Assembly (NCBI GenBank): GCA_944381055.1
Contig: CALWJQ010000060.1
Span: 1 to 50,100, forward strand
DNA length: 50,100 nucleotides
Origin: an uncultured Clostridia bacterium
Lineage (GTDB): Bacteria; Bacillota; Clostridia; Oscillospirales; Butyricicoccaceae
Direction: 5' to 3'
Part shown: positions 1 through 8,289 of the stretch, piece after piece
Layout: each line of letters opens with the position of its first letter
How positions within the stretch are numbered: position 1 is the stretch's first letter
Program-made: the position numbers and the translations under genes
Notes under the pieces: model-generated
Told to the model about the DNA's origin: nothing
What the model saw: only the letters and a program-made list of their open reading frames with translations
Database searches by the model: none

Positions 1-361
1 CGGCAGAGCCTCCCCTTCGCATACGGCGGCACCGGCCGCCGTCCCACCTTCGGTGGGTCCCGGGGCGGCGCACGGACGCCTTTTACACACCGGCGTGTCC
101 CACAGGGTCCTGCGTCATCCTCGCGAAGCGAGCTTGACGCCCCAGGCACCAATCTAAAGCTGGAGATTGATTCAGCGCTGCGGTCGCCGCGCGCGTCGCG
201 ACGCCGCGACAAGCAAACTGCCTTCGGCGGCTGCTGACATTAGCCGCGCGGTGCGCAAGCGCGGCAATGGTTACTTTATGGGCGTTTTTTGGTACTTTTT
301 GTCGCTCGTGACAAAAAGTACGACCTTTCCCCCTTTGCGCCGCAGAGGAGAAACAATAAAA
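1..361. other. Gene-free GC-rich stretch with many short inverted repeats
   Basis: No credible coding region is visible. The stretch is dominated by short palindromes, for example GGCGGC/GCCGCC near 24-39, CCCACC/GGTGGG near 45-60 and GCCGCGC/GCGCGGC at 243-265. The only long frame (167-463) has no family resemblance and crosses two hairpins. It may be the trailing end of an RNA or a dispersed repeat, but nothing here identifies it. Confidence 0.5.
293..320. repeat. 11-bp perfect inverted repeat, REP-like
   Basis: TACTTTTTGTC at 293-303 and GACAAAAAGTA at 310-320 pair perfectly around a 6-nt loop. It sits in gene-free DNA and lacks a clean T-tract in either direction, so it looks more like a dispersed intergenic palindrome than a terminator. 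Copy number cannot be judged from one window. Confidence 0.5.
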
Positions 362-389
362 GGGAGCGGATCAATATCCGCTCCCTTTT
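362..389. terminator. Bidirectional intrinsic terminator
   Basis: GGGAGCGGAT (362-371) and ATCCGCTCCC (376-385) form a 10-bp stem with a CAAT loop. T's follow on the plus strand and A's precede it (T's on the minus strand). It could stop transcription entering from the left or back up the aspS terminator. Confidence 0.75.
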
Positions 390-440
390 CAGCGCCTGTT
401 TTCATAGATGCAGGTTCTTCCCTGCTGGTCAAAATCAAGG

Positions 441-472
441 AAAATGTCCCCTGTCCGCTGTGAACAGGGGAC
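441..472 (-). terminator. Terminator of the minD-mgsA-aspS operon
   Basis: GTCCCCTGT at 446-454 pairs with ACAGGGGAC at 464-472. On the minus strand the stem is followed by TTTT (441-444). It begins a few bases after the aspS stop codon, so it closes the operon. Confidence 0.8.
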
Positions 473-476
473 GCTT

Positions 477-2264
477 TTACTGCTTTTTCTGAATGTCCAC
501 CTTGATGGACAGATCGCGCAGCTGGCGCTCGTCAACCGTCGAAGGACTGCCCATCATCAGCTCGGACGCATTTTGCACTTTGGGGAATGCAATGACGTCG
601 CGGATATTTTCAGTCCCTGCCATATGCATGACAATGCGATCCAGACCGTAAGCGATGCCGCCGTGGGGCGGCGCGCCGTATTTGAACGCATTGATCATGT
701 GACCAAAACGGGACCTAATGTCTTCGTCGCTGATGCCCAGGGCGCGGAACATGGCGCTCTGTACTTCGGGCTGGTGGATTCGGATGGAACCGCCGCCGAT
801 TTCGGTGCCGTTTAAGACAATGTCGTATGCTTTGGCGCGCATGGCGATGGGATTGGACTCGAACAGCGGGATGTCTTCGTCGACCGGAGCGGTGAACGGG
901 TGGTGCTTGGCGTACAGACGGGTGTTGCCGTCGTCATCTTCGCCGTACTCAAAGAGCGGGAAGTCGACGACCCACAAAAACTTCCAGGTGTTTTCGGGAA
1001 TGGCGCCCATGCGGCGCGCGACTTCGCAGCGCAGGTTGCCCAGTGCGTTCTGCGCCAGCTCGACGTCGCCGTCCGCTACGCACAGCAGCAGGTCGCCCGG
1101 CTTGACGCCGGCCCTGTCCATGACAGCGCGCAGACGCTCCTCGGGCACGAATTTGGCAAAGGAAGAGCTGTGTTCGCCGCTTTCCGCGACCTTGAGCCAC
1201 GCAAGGCCTTTGGCGCGATAGGTCTTGACATACTCGCCGAGCGAATCAATCTCTTTGCGGCTCATTTTGGCGCCGCCGCCGATGTTGATGCCCGCCACCA
1301 GCCCGCCGGCTTCGGCGGCCGCTTCAAAAACCGAGAACCCGCAGCCGCGGGCCAGATCGGTCAGGTCGCACAGCTCGTACCCGAACCGCAGGTCGGGCTT
1401 GTCCGAGCCAAAGCGGGACATGGCCTCGTGATAGGTCATGCGCGGGATGGGCGTTTCGATATCGATGCCTTTGACTTCGCGCATCAGGCGCCTGATAAAG
1501 CCTTCCTGCACGGCGATGACGTCGTCGACGTCGACAAAGCTCATCTCGAGGTCGATCTGGGTGAACTCGGGCTGGCGGTCGTACCGCAGATCTTCGTCGC
1601 GGAAGCAGCGCGCGATTTGCATGTACCGATCAAAGCCGGCCAGCATCAAAAGCTGCTTGTACTGCTGGGGCGACTGCGGCAGGGCGTAAAACTCGCCGGG
1701 ATGCACGCGCGAGGGCACAAGGTAATCGCGCGCCCCCTCGGGAGTCGACTTGGTCAGAATGGGAGTCTCGATTTCCAGAAAGTCGTTTTCTGCAAAATAG
1801 CTGCGCGTCAGCTGCATGATCTGGTGGCGCAGGGTCAGGCAGCGCTGCAGCGACGGGCGGCGCAGGTCGAGGTAGCGGTAGGTCAGGCGCAGGGTGTCGT
1901 TGACCGATACGTCGTCGGAAATTTCGAACGGCGGGGTCTCGGCGCGCGCAAAGACGCGCAGGCCGCTTGCCAGGATCTCGACGCGGCCGGTGGGGATTTT
2001 ATCGTTGACCGAGGCGCGGGGACGCACGGATCCGGTGATTTCAACCGTGAACTCGCTGCGCAGCGCGGCTGCCTTTTCAAACAGGCCGCGGTCATCGGTC
2101 TGATCGAAGACGCACTGGACAATGCCGGTACGGTCGCGCACGTCGACAAAGACCAGCCCGCCCAGGTCGCGCGCGCGGGCGACCCAGCCGTAAACGGTGA
2201 CGGCTTTTCCTGCGTCGCTCTCACGGAGCGTGCCGCAGTAGACTCGGTTTTTACACTGATTCAT
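477..2264 (-). CDS. aspS: Aspartyl-tRNA synthetase
   Basis: This 595-residue class II synthetase charges tRNA-Asp in the cytoplasm. An N-terminal OB-fold anticodon-binding domain (about 1-110) is followed by the catalytic core, with motif 2 FRDEDLR at 221-227 and motif 3 GLDR at about 540-543. A GAD insertion between them (about 290-420) gives the length expected of the bacterial type. The C-terminal region reads AFPKVQNASELM, where many bacterial enzymes have FPKTQ-type sequence. The ATG is 51 bp after mgsA. It is the last gene of the minD-mgsA-aspS group and is followed at once by a terminator. hisS, a frequent neighbour in Firmicutes, is not present. Whether it also charges tRNA-Asn cannot be decided from the sequence. 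Confidence 0.97.
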   Translation of the reverse strand: MNQCKNRVYCGTLRESDAGKAVTVYGWVARARDLGGLVFVDVRDRTGIVQCVFDQTDDRGLFEKAAALRSEFTVEITGSVRPRASVNDKIPTGRVEILASGLRVFARAETPPFEISDDVSVNDTLRLTYRYLDLRRPSLQRCLTLRHQIMQLTRSYFAENDFLEIETPILTKSTPEGARDYLVPSRVHPGEFYALPQSPQQYKQLLMLAGFDRYMQIARCFRDEDLRYDRQPEFTQIDLEMSFVDVDDVIAVQEGFIRRLMREVKGIDIETPIPRMTYHEAMSRFGSDKPDLRFGYELCDLTDLARGCGFSVFEAAAEAGGLVAGINIGGGAKMSRKEIDSLGEYVKTYRAKGLAWLKVAESGEHSSSFAKFVPEERLRAVMDRAGVKPGDLLLCVADGDVELAQNALGNLRCEVARRMGAIPENTWKFLWVVDFPLFEYGEDDDGNTRLYAKHHPFTAPVDEDIPLFESNPIAMRAKAYDIVLNGTEIGGGSIRIHQPEVQSAMFRALGISDEDIRSRFGHMINAFKYGAPPHGGIAYGLDRIVMHMAGTENIRDVIAFPKVQNASELMMGSPSTVDERQLRDLSIKVDIQKKQ

Positions 2265-2315
2265 GATATTGATGTTCCTTTCGGATAAATTGGCGATAAG
2301 CGCCGCGCCGTGCGG

Positions 2316-2723
2316 TCAGCGGGCGACCGGATTGATGATTTCGCGCCAGGCCAGGTCGCCGCGCGCCAAGCCCTGGATGAGCACTTCGGCTGTGGCGACG
2401 TTGGTGGCCACGGGGATGCTGTTCAGGTCGCAGTTGCGCAGCAGGTTATTGATTTCGATCTGGTGCTCATACTTTTCCATGGGGTCGCGGAACAAAAGCA
2501 CGAGATCGATTTCGTTATAGGCGACACGGGCGGCGATTTGCTGTTCGCCCCCCGTCGGGCCGGGAAGCAGGCAGTTGACCCGCAGCCCGGTGGCGTCGAT
2601 GATCATTTTGCCCGTCGTACCGGTCGCACAGATCTCGTGCTTTGCAAGCACGCCGCAGTATGCGATGCAGAACTGCACCATGAGCTCTTTCTTCCGGTTC
2701 TGGGCGATAATGGCGATATTCAT
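2316..2723 (-). CDS. mgsA: Methylglyoxal synthase family protein with altered active-site residues
   Basis: This 135-residue protein has the methylglyoxal synthase length and fold signatures: ATGTTG at 33-38, a GPxGGxQQ loop at 55-62, FRDP at 78-81 and PVATNVATAE near the C-terminus. The family converts dihydroxyacetone phosphate to methylglyoxal plus phosphate. Against the E. coli enzyme as I recall it, the general base Asp71 is Glu60 here, His19-Asp20 become Gln8-Asn9, and Asp101 becomes Glu90. Asp91 (D80) and His98 (H87) are kept. The phosphate-binding TGTTG is intact, so it may be a slower enzyme, a different lyase or a binding protein. It starts after GGAGGTC and lies between minD and aspS. 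The family call is firm; the activity is not. Confidence 0.85.
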   Translation of the reverse strand: MNIAIIAQNRKKELMVQFCIAYCGVLAKHEICATGTTGKMIIDATGLRVNCLLPGPTGGEQQIAARVAYNEIDLVLLFRDPMEKYEHQIEINNLLRNCDLNSIPVATNVATAEVLIQGLARGDLAWREIINPVAR

Positions 2724-2756
2724 ACGTTGCCTGACCTCCGATTCTATATGATTGGG

Positions 2757-3521
2757 TTACTGATACTGTCCCCGCAGGCCGTCGAGCAGGGGAACCCGTT
2801 CGCCGCGCAGCCTGCGCGCGATGTTCCAATAAGCCTGCTGGCCATCCCCTTCTGATTCCAGAAGCAGGATCTGCCCGCGGCCGGCACAGACGGCGACGTC
2901 GTCGTCTTCCGGTACGGCGCCGAGCAGTGAAAGCCCCGACGCGTCCATGGCGCGGTCGATGTTGACCGCCGCTCCGGCGTCGATCATGCCGCGCCGGATG
3001 CGGTTGACGACGATGTGCGCTTCGGGGACGCCGGCCTGCCGCAGGGTCTGCGACGCTTTCTGCGCCCCGCGCAGCGCCAGCGCGTCGGCTGTCGAAACAA
3101 TGACCGCCCGCTGGGCCGCGGGCGCAAAGGCGGTGATTTCGCGCCCCACCCCGGCGGGGCAGTCGATAAGGACATAAGTAAAATGATCGCGCGCGCGGCG
3201 GATGAGCGCGCAGAGCTGTGCGTCCGGGATTTCGCTGCGCCGGGCAGGATCGGCCGGCGCCGTCAGCACGCGCAGGTTCCGGACAATGGGGTGGTGAACC
3301 GCCGCTTCTTTGAGCAGGGCGTCGCCCCGCGCGACGTCGGCATAAGAAAACAGCAGGCTGTCGGCCATGCCGAGCACCAGATCCAGGCTGCGCAGGCCGG
3401 CGTCGGCGTCAATGAGCAGGACCTTTTCGCCCATTGCACATAACGCGACGGCGACATTGGCGCAGAAAGATGTTTTGCCTGTTCCGCCCTTGCCGGACGC
3501 GACCAGAATCGCGGTTCCCAT
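2757..3521 (-). CDS. minD: MinD-like septum-site ATPase (ParA/MinD family)
   Basis: This 254-residue deviant-Walker ATPase has P-loop GKGGTGKT at 10-17 and the MinD signature DADAGLRSLDLVLG near 40-50. MinD normally binds the membrane as an ATP dimer and recruits MinC to block FtsZ rings away from mid-cell. Two things are odd. There is no minC next to it, where it sits in most Firmicutes mre-min operons. The C-terminus ends GERVPLLDGLRGQYQ, without the basic amphipathic helix that anchors MinD. The protein may use another membrane anchor or act as a soluble ParA-type positioner. It has its own predicted promoter and a leader of about 230 nt, then is followed by mgsA after 33 bp. Confidence 0.85.
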   Translation of the reverse strand: MGTAILVASGKGGTGKTSFCANVAVALCAMGEKVLLIDADAGLRSLDLVLGMADSLLFSYADVARGDALLKEAAVHHPIVRNLRVLTAPADPARRSEIPDAQLCALIRRARDHFTYVLIDCPAGVGREITAFAPAAQRAVIVSTADALALRGAQKASQTLRQAGVPEAHIVVNRIRRGMIDAGAAVNIDRAMDASGLSLLGAVPEDDDVAVCAGRGQILLLESEGDGQQAYWNIARRLRGERVPLLDGLRGQYQ

Positions 3522-3751
3522 ATGCCACTGCCCTTTCCGTCAAGCTGCAAAAGGCCTGTCCGCCTGCGCCTTCCCGTACATAACAAGGCCGCCGGGGACG
3601 TGCTGTGAGCCCCCGCGCGGGAAACAGGGTTGTCCGGTACAGACCCGTATCAACCAGACAACTCGGGCCGCTGACGCGATCCCGAGTTCCTGAAATACAA
3701 CCGGCCGCCCGGCGCCGGAAAGACCGGCGGACAGACAGAGTAAACTTTCCA
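3522..3751 (-). promoter_or_regulatory. Structured 5' leader of minD
   Basis: About 230 nt between the predicted transcription start and minD contain no credible gene. On the minus strand, AACTCGGG/CCCGAGTT (3660-3688) makes one stem. GTTGTC/GACAAC (about 3630-3664), with an inner GGT/ACC, makes another that shares the GAGTTGTC segment, so the two cannot fully coexist. T-box and common riboswitch motifs were not found. It may be a cis-regulatory RNA; function unknown. Confidence 0.35.
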
Positions 3752-3757
3752 TCCTCT

Positions 3758-3786
3758 ATTGTAACCGATTTCTTCCATGCCGGCAA
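3758..3786 (-). promoter_or_regulatory. Promoter for minD-mgsA-aspS
   Basis: On the minus strand TTGCCG (3786-3781), a 17-bp spacer and TACAAT (3763-3758) form a good sigma-A promoter in the gap after mrdA. It would let minD, mgsA and aspS be transcribed apart from the mre genes. Confidence 0.6.
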
Positions 3787-3813
3787 GGCCTTTTTGTACA
3801 AAACTGTCAAAAA

Positions 3814-5919
3814 TTATTGCCCGGCAGAAGTATTGCTGCCGCTGCCGGTTTGGGATGGCACAGCTGTCCCGCCTTCCCCGGGTTCTTCCTGATTGAATCC
3901 AAAGTATTCGTCGTACACGGCGATGGCGACCGGGGCCATATTGCCGCCGCTGCCGGCGTATTCGCCGACGACGCAGATGGCGATTTCGGGGTCGTCATAG
4001 GGTGCAAAGGAGACAAATACGCCGTGGGCCGATCGCGTGCCGGTTACGGTCTGGGCCGAACCGGTTTTGCCGGCGACCTCGATGGGGTAGTTGCGAAAGC
4101 GCGACGACGCCGTTCCGTCTTCCGTCGTGACGCCCAGCATACCTTCAAAAATGGCCTGCTGCGTCTCTTCCGACATCTTGACGGTGTCGACAACTTCGGG
4201 CTCGATGACTTCGAGCTGCTCGGTATAGGAATAATTCCACACCTCTTTGAGCAGGTGCGGGCGGTAACGCGTGCCGCCGTTGGCGATGGTTGCAACGTAC
4301 GAGCAGATCTGCACCGGGCTGAACAGCTGCTCGGACTGGCCGATGCCGGCCTGGATGGTTTCGCCCAGTTCCCAGCGCGGCCCGCCGCTGGCCTCGCGGC
4401 TTTCGGGGCCGGCCAGGTTGCTCCGTGTAGCCTCGCCCAGCTCCAGCCCGGTCGGCTGGCCCAGGCCGAAATGTTTGGCGTATTCGTTGAGCTTGTCGAT
4501 GCCCAAAATACGCGACACTTCGTAGAAAAAGTAGTTGCATGAATACTGGATGGCCTGGCTGACGTTGATGTTGCCGTGGGTGCGGCCGCTGTCGTTGTAA
4601 ATCCAGCAGGCCGGGGTGTAGTCGGGCGCATAGTACATGTACCGGCCCTGGTCGCGGATGCGCGTTTCAGGGGTGATGACGCCCTCTTCCAATCCGGCGA
4701 CGGCGGTCACCATTTTAAAGGTCGAGCCGGGCGGGTATACGCCCTGCACAGCGCGGTTGTACATAGGCCGGCCGGGATCCTGGTTGAGCTCGGCAATGTC
4801 CTGGCGGACCGTCGCAGAACTGTAAGTCGGGTAGCTGGCCAGCGCGAGGACTTCGCCGGTGTCGACGTCCATGACGACCACCGCCCCGCCTTCGGCGTCG
4901 GCGCCGCCCAGGCTGCGCCCGTTTTCCCGCAGGTCGAGAATGGTTTCTTCGAGCGCGTCTTCGGCCGCTTTTTGCAGGTCAAGGTCGATGGTAAGCACGC
5001 AGTTGTCGCCCGGTTCGGGTTCTTTGGAAATAAACTCGCTCAGAATAATGCCGTCAATGTTGGTTTCGACCGATCGTTCGCCGTCGATGCCGCGCAGATA
5101 GCTTTCGAGCGCTTTTTCCATGCCCGTTTTGCCAATGCTGTCATTATAGGCGTAGCCGTCGTCCTTGAGCTCGGCGTATTCGTCCGTATTCAGCAGGCCC
5201 ATATAGCCGAGGACATGCGCGGCGTAGTCGGTTGTGTACTCGCGGACGTCTTCGACTTCGACGTTGACGCCGGGCAGCTCGTGCGAACGTTCGGCGATCA
5301 GAGACACTGTTTCAACATCGATGTCGCTGGCAAAGGTGAAGGGCGTGTAGGACGAAAAATCCCGCCGCTCCATTTCAAAACGCACGCCGACAACAGCGCG
5401 CTTCTGCGCGGCGGTCAGGCCTTCGTCCACGCCGTATTTTTTGCACAAAAGATCCATCAGCTCGGCCGGCGCCGGGTCGGCCGGCCACCCGTCCTGTTCG
5501 GCGATGAAATCTTCGTACAGATACGAGCCGTCGCCCGACGCCTTGCTCGAATAGGTATAGACAAACGGTTCGGAGGCGCTCAACGGCAGCGTGTCGTTAT
5601 AGCTTGCGCCGGCGTCTTTCATGATGCCGGTCAGCCGCAGGATGACGTCGTTTTGGTTGTCGCGGTCCCATGTGTAATAGTCGATGACGAGCGCAAAGCC
5701 GACGCTGTTGGAAGCCAGCGCAACGCCGTTGCGGTCGGTGATTTCGCCGCGGGACGCGTTTTCATCATAAGTCCGCAGCGTTTTGCGCTGCGACGCTTCG
5801 GCGTATTCTTCGCCGTGAACCAGCTGCAGCTGTGCCAGCCGGAAAACCAGCACGCCGGCAATGGCCAGCATACAAACGCACAGAGCGACGGTTCGCGTCA
5901 AGGATTTTTTTTCTTTCAT
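3814..5919 (-). CDS. mrdA: Penicillin-binding protein 2 (elongation transpeptidase)
   Basis: This 701-residue class B PBP cross-links side-wall peptidoglycan with the rod complex. It has an N-terminal transmembrane anchor (about 9-30), a dimerisation/pedestal region, and a transpeptidase domain. All three catalytic boxes are intact: STFK with Ser399/Lys402, SCN at 460-462 and KTG at 618-620. The C-terminal tail is low-complexity (GSGSNTSAGQ). The start codon overlaps the mreD stop by 4 bp. Its position after mreC and mreD supports the MrdA/PBP2 role rather than PBP3/FtsI or a sporulation PBP. Confidence 0.93.
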   Translation of the reverse strand: MKEKKSLTRTVALCVCMLAIAGVLVFRLAQLQLVHGEEYAEASQRKTLRTYDENASRGEITDRNGVALASNSVGFALVIDYYTWDRDNQNDVILRLTGIMKDAGASYNDTLPLSASEPFVYTYSSKASGDGSYLYEDFIAEQDGWPADPAPAELMDLLCKKYGVDEGLTAAQKRAVVGVRFEMERRDFSSYTPFTFASDIDVETVSLIAERSHELPGVNVEVEDVREYTTDYAAHVLGYMGLLNTDEYAELKDDGYAYNDSIGKTGMEKALESYLRGIDGERSVETNIDGIILSEFISKEPEPGDNCVLTIDLDLQKAAEDALEETILDLRENGRSLGGADAEGGAVVVMDVDTGEVLALASYPTYSSATVRQDIAELNQDPGRPMYNRAVQGVYPPGSTFKMVTAVAGLEEGVITPETRIRDQGRYMYYAPDYTPACWIYNDSGRTHGNINVSQAIQYSCNYFFYEVSRILGIDKLNEYAKHFGLGQPTGLELGEATRSNLAGPESREASGGPRWELGETIQAGIGQSEQLFSPVQICSYVATIANGGTRYRPHLLKEVWNYSYTEQLEVIEPEVVDTVKMSEETQQAIFEGMLGVTTEDGTASSRFRNYPIEVAGKTGSAQTVTGTRSAHGVFVSFAPYDDPEIAICVVGEYAGSGGNMAPVAIAVYDEYFGFNQEEPGEGGTAVPSQTGSGSNTSAGQ

Positions 5920-6434
5920 GCTTCATCCTTTTCCGCAAAGCGGAGGTATATGGCCCGCACCGCAAAGAAAACCAGCGCCGCGGGCGCGAGGGATACGGCG
6001 CAGTCGCCGAGCAGCAAAAGGGCCGCCCGCCCGGCCGGCGCATTGTAAAACAGCGCGTAATAAAACAGGTACCCGGCGACGCCTTTGACTACGGTCGCCA
6101 GCAGCCCCAGCAAAAGGGCCGACGGAAGCACGCGGCGCATGTACCGCAGGGCGAACATGCCGCACAGCGTCCCCAGCACGCCGTAGTACAGGGCCAGCAC
6201 CCCGTCGGGAACCGGCGAGCCGACGGTACACAAAAGCCCGGCCGCAAACCCCAGGCTGCCCGCGCCGTACGGCCCTTCAAAGAGCGCAATGGTAACGACA
6301 AAAAAGGGGATCACGTCAAGCTGCAGGCCCCACAGGGATGGCGAAGTGCCCCGCGCCGACTGCAAAATAAAGACAGCCAGCAGCAAAAGGGAATACGCAC
6401 AGTATTTTATAATGTCGTTTTTATGCTCGCTCAT
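5916..6434 (-). CDS. mreD: Rod-shape determining protein MreD
   Basis: This is a 172-residue, very hydrophobic protein with about five predicted membrane spans and short loops, the size and profile of MreD. MreD is a membrane partner of MreC and PBP2 in the elongasome. Sequence conservation in this family is weak, so the call rests on size, topology and position: 4-bp ATGA overlaps with mreC upstream and mrdA downstream. Confidence 0.88.
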   Translation of the reverse strand: MSEHKNDIIKYCAYSLLLLAVFILQSARGTSPSLWGLQLDVIPFFVVTIALFEGPYGAGSLGFAAGLLCTVGSPVPDGVLALYYGVLGTLCGMFALRYMRRVLPSALLLGLLATVVKGVAGYLFYYALFYNAPAGRAALLLLGDCAVSLAPAALVFFAVRAIYLRFAEKDEA

Positions 6435-7264
6435 CGCACGACCTCGAAACTTTTGACGACAAAGACGCTTTTGAGTTCCTCGAGCGGCACGACAGGTTCG
6501 ACGACGGCATAGCTTGAAATGCCGTGGCTTTCGGGCAGAAAGTCCACGACTGTGCCGAGCAGCAGGCCCTGCGGGTACAGCCCGCCGTAGCCTGACGTTT
6601 CGACCGGATCGCCGGCTTCAACATCGGCGTTGTTTGGCAGGTAGGAAAGCTTGAAGCGCCCGTCCGGCAGCAGCTCAAGGCTGCCTTCGGACACCGCGGT
6701 TTCGCGGGTCCGGCTCAGCACGGCGCCCACATGGGTTGACACGTCGAGCACGGTCAGGACCTCGGAATAGTTGGGGCCGACCTCGGAAATAAAACCGATC
6801 ATCCCTTCGCTGACGATGACGCAGTCGCCGGTCTCGATACCGTTGACGGAGCCCTTGTCGATGGTGAACCCGCTGCGGTAGCTGCCTTCGGTCGCCGAAA
6901 CGATGCTGCAATATTCCAGGTCGAACTCACGGTGCTTCTGCTTCAGGCCGAGCATTTCGCGCAGGTCGGCGTTTTCGCTGAGCGCTTCGAGGTATTCGCG
7001 CTGCTGATTGCGCAGGCCGGCGAGCTCTTCTTTCAGGCGGGCGTTTTCTTCCTGAAGCGAACTGTACCGGTAAAAGTATCCGAAAATATTGGAAGCCCAG
7101 TCGGTGACGGCGCTGACGCCTTTTTCAAGCGGCGTGACGACGGCGCCCAGAACGCCGCTGAGCAGGTTGGGGCCGCCAAAGGCGTAAACGCCGCCCATGA
7201 TGACGCAGGCGGCGATGACAATGCCGAGTATGAACAGAAACGGCTTGGAACGAAAAATCTTCAT
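6431..7264 (-). CDS. mreC: Rod-shape determining protein MreC
   Basis: This 277-residue protein has an N-terminal membrane anchor (about 8-28), a coiled coil rich in Glu, Leu and Arg (about 62-105) and an extracytoplasmic beta-barrel domain. Recognisable MreC stretches are GDCVIVSEGMIGFISEVG and GDPVETSGYGGLYPQGLLLG. It scaffolds PBP2 and MreD. I start it at MKIFRSKPF, whose ATG overlaps the maf stop as ATGA and is preceded by GGAGGAA. An upstream ATG would overlap maf by 43 bp. mreB, normally just before mreC, is absent from the window. Confidence 0.93.
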   Translation of the reverse strand: MKIFRSKPFLFILGIVIAACVIMGGVYAFGGPNLLSGVLGAVVTPLEKGVSAVTDWASNIFGYFYRYSSLQEENARLKEELAGLRNQQREYLEALSENADLREMLGLKQKHREFDLEYCSIVSATEGSYRSGFTIDKGSVNGIETGDCVIVSEGMIGFISEVGPNYSEVLTVLDVSTHVGAVLSRTRETAVSEGSLELLPDGRFKLSYLPNNADVEAGDPVETSGYGGLYPQGLLLGTVVDFLPESHGISSYAVVEPVVPLEELKSVFVVKSFEVVR

Positions 7265-7818
7265 GCCTGTGCCCCGATTTCCTCCAGCATTTCGCACAGG
7301 GTGCACAGCGGCAGCCCCATGACGTTGTAAAAATCCCCTTCGATGCGGCGGACAAAGGCGCCGCCGGCGCCCTGGATTCCGTAAGCGCCCGCCTTGTCCA
7401 GCGGTTCGCCCGAGCGCACATAGCGTTCGATGTACGCGTCGGGAAGGGGGCGGAAATATACGTCGGTCTGTTCGGCGCGGACCAGGATCCGTCCGGCGCG
7501 CCGGACAGCGACGCCGGTAAACACCGTATGACGGCTGCCGGACAGGCGGCGCAGCATGGCGCGCGCCTCGCTTTCGTCGCGCGGCTTGCCCAGAATGTCG
7601 CCTTCAAGGCAGACGACGGTGTCGGCAGCGATAACGGTGTCGCCCAAAGCGGCCGGGACAGCCAGGGCTTTGCGCCGCGCCAGGCTGCACACCAGCCGTT
7701 CGGGATCGCGTTCGTCGCACCGCTCGTCGCAGCCGGCCGGGCGGACGATAAACGGGATGCCCAGCCCGCGCAGAAGCTGGCTCCGCCGCGGCGAAGCCGA
7801 CGCCAGGATAACCGCCAT
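7261..7818 (-). CDS. maf: Maf-like nucleoside triphosphate pyrophosphatase
   Basis: This 185-residue protein starts MAVILASASPRRSQLL, the classic Maf N-terminus whose SASPRR loop binds the triphosphate. AADTVVCLEGDILGKP carries the conserved Asp of the active site, followed by the SGxxHxVxTG-type motif (LSGSRHTVFTGVAV). The family hydrolyses modified or non-canonical dTTP/UTP-type nucleotides to monophosphates, and overexpression blocks septation in Bacillus. The start lies 1 bp after the dut stop. Pairing with dut makes a small nucleotide-pool cleaning unit in front of the mre genes. Confidence 0.93.
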   Translation of the reverse strand: MAVILASASPRRSQLLRGLGIPFIVRPAGCDERCDERDPERLVCSLARRKALAVPAALGDTVIAADTVVCLEGDILGKPRDESEARAMLRRLSGSRHTVFTGVAVRRAGRILVRAEQTDVYFRPLPDAYIERYVRSGEPLDKAGAYGIQGAGGAFVRRIEGDFYNVMGLPLCTLCEMLEEIGAQA

Positions 7819-7819
7819 G

Positions 7820-8269
7820 TCAGCGTACGCCGGTCGAGCCGAAGCCGCCGCTCTGCCGGTCGCTGCAGGAAAGATCGCCTTCGCGCAGCACGGGGCGGAC
7901 AAAGGGCACGACGAGCAGCTGGGCGATGCGGTCCCCGTTTTGCACGGTATAAGGGGTGTCGCCCTGGTTGATAAGCGCGACAAGCACTTCGCCGCGGTAG
8001 TCGGGGTCGATGAGCCCTACGCCGTTGGAAAGGCCCAGCCCTGCGCGGCTGGCCAGCCCCGAACGGGCCATGACCAGCCCTGCGCACTGCGGCGGAAGTT
8101 CAACGGCAAGGCCGGTGGGGATCAGGCTGCGCCCGCCGGCGGGAATGGTGACGGGATGTTCGAGAAAGGCGCGCAGATCCATAGCCGCCGCGCCTTCGGT
8201 CTGGTATTCGGGAAGCGGCGGCACCTGTCCGTGGTGCGGCAGCCGCTGGATTTTCATTTCAGTCATCAT
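7820..8269 (-). CDS. dut: Deoxyuridine 5'-triphosphate nucleotidohydrolase
   Basis: This 149-residue trimeric dUTPase hydrolyses dUTP to dUMP and pyrophosphate, keeping uracil out of DNA. All five motifs can be read: AAAMDLRA (1), ARSGLASRAGL (2), NGVGLIDPDYRGEV (3), GDRIAQLLV (4) and the Gly-rich arm RQSGGFGSTG (5). It begins 20 bp after the U32 gene and is followed 1 bp later by maf, so it is clearly in the operon. Confidence 0.96.
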   Translation of the reverse strand: MMTEMKIQRLPHHGQVPPLPEYQTEGAAAMDLRAFLEHPVTIPAGGRSLIPTGLAVELPPQCAGLVMARSGLASRAGLGLSNGVGLIDPDYRGEVLVALINQGDTPYTVQNGDRIAQLLVVPFVRPVLREGDLSCSDRQSGGFGSTGVR

Positions 8270-8289
8270 GCGTTCTCCTTTTGTCCGGG

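Noticed and set aside
3522..3813. Possible minC remnant between mrdA and minD
   Set aside because: The gap is 292 bp, less than half a minC gene, and none of the frames shows MinC-like beta-helix sequence. A promoter and leader explain it better.
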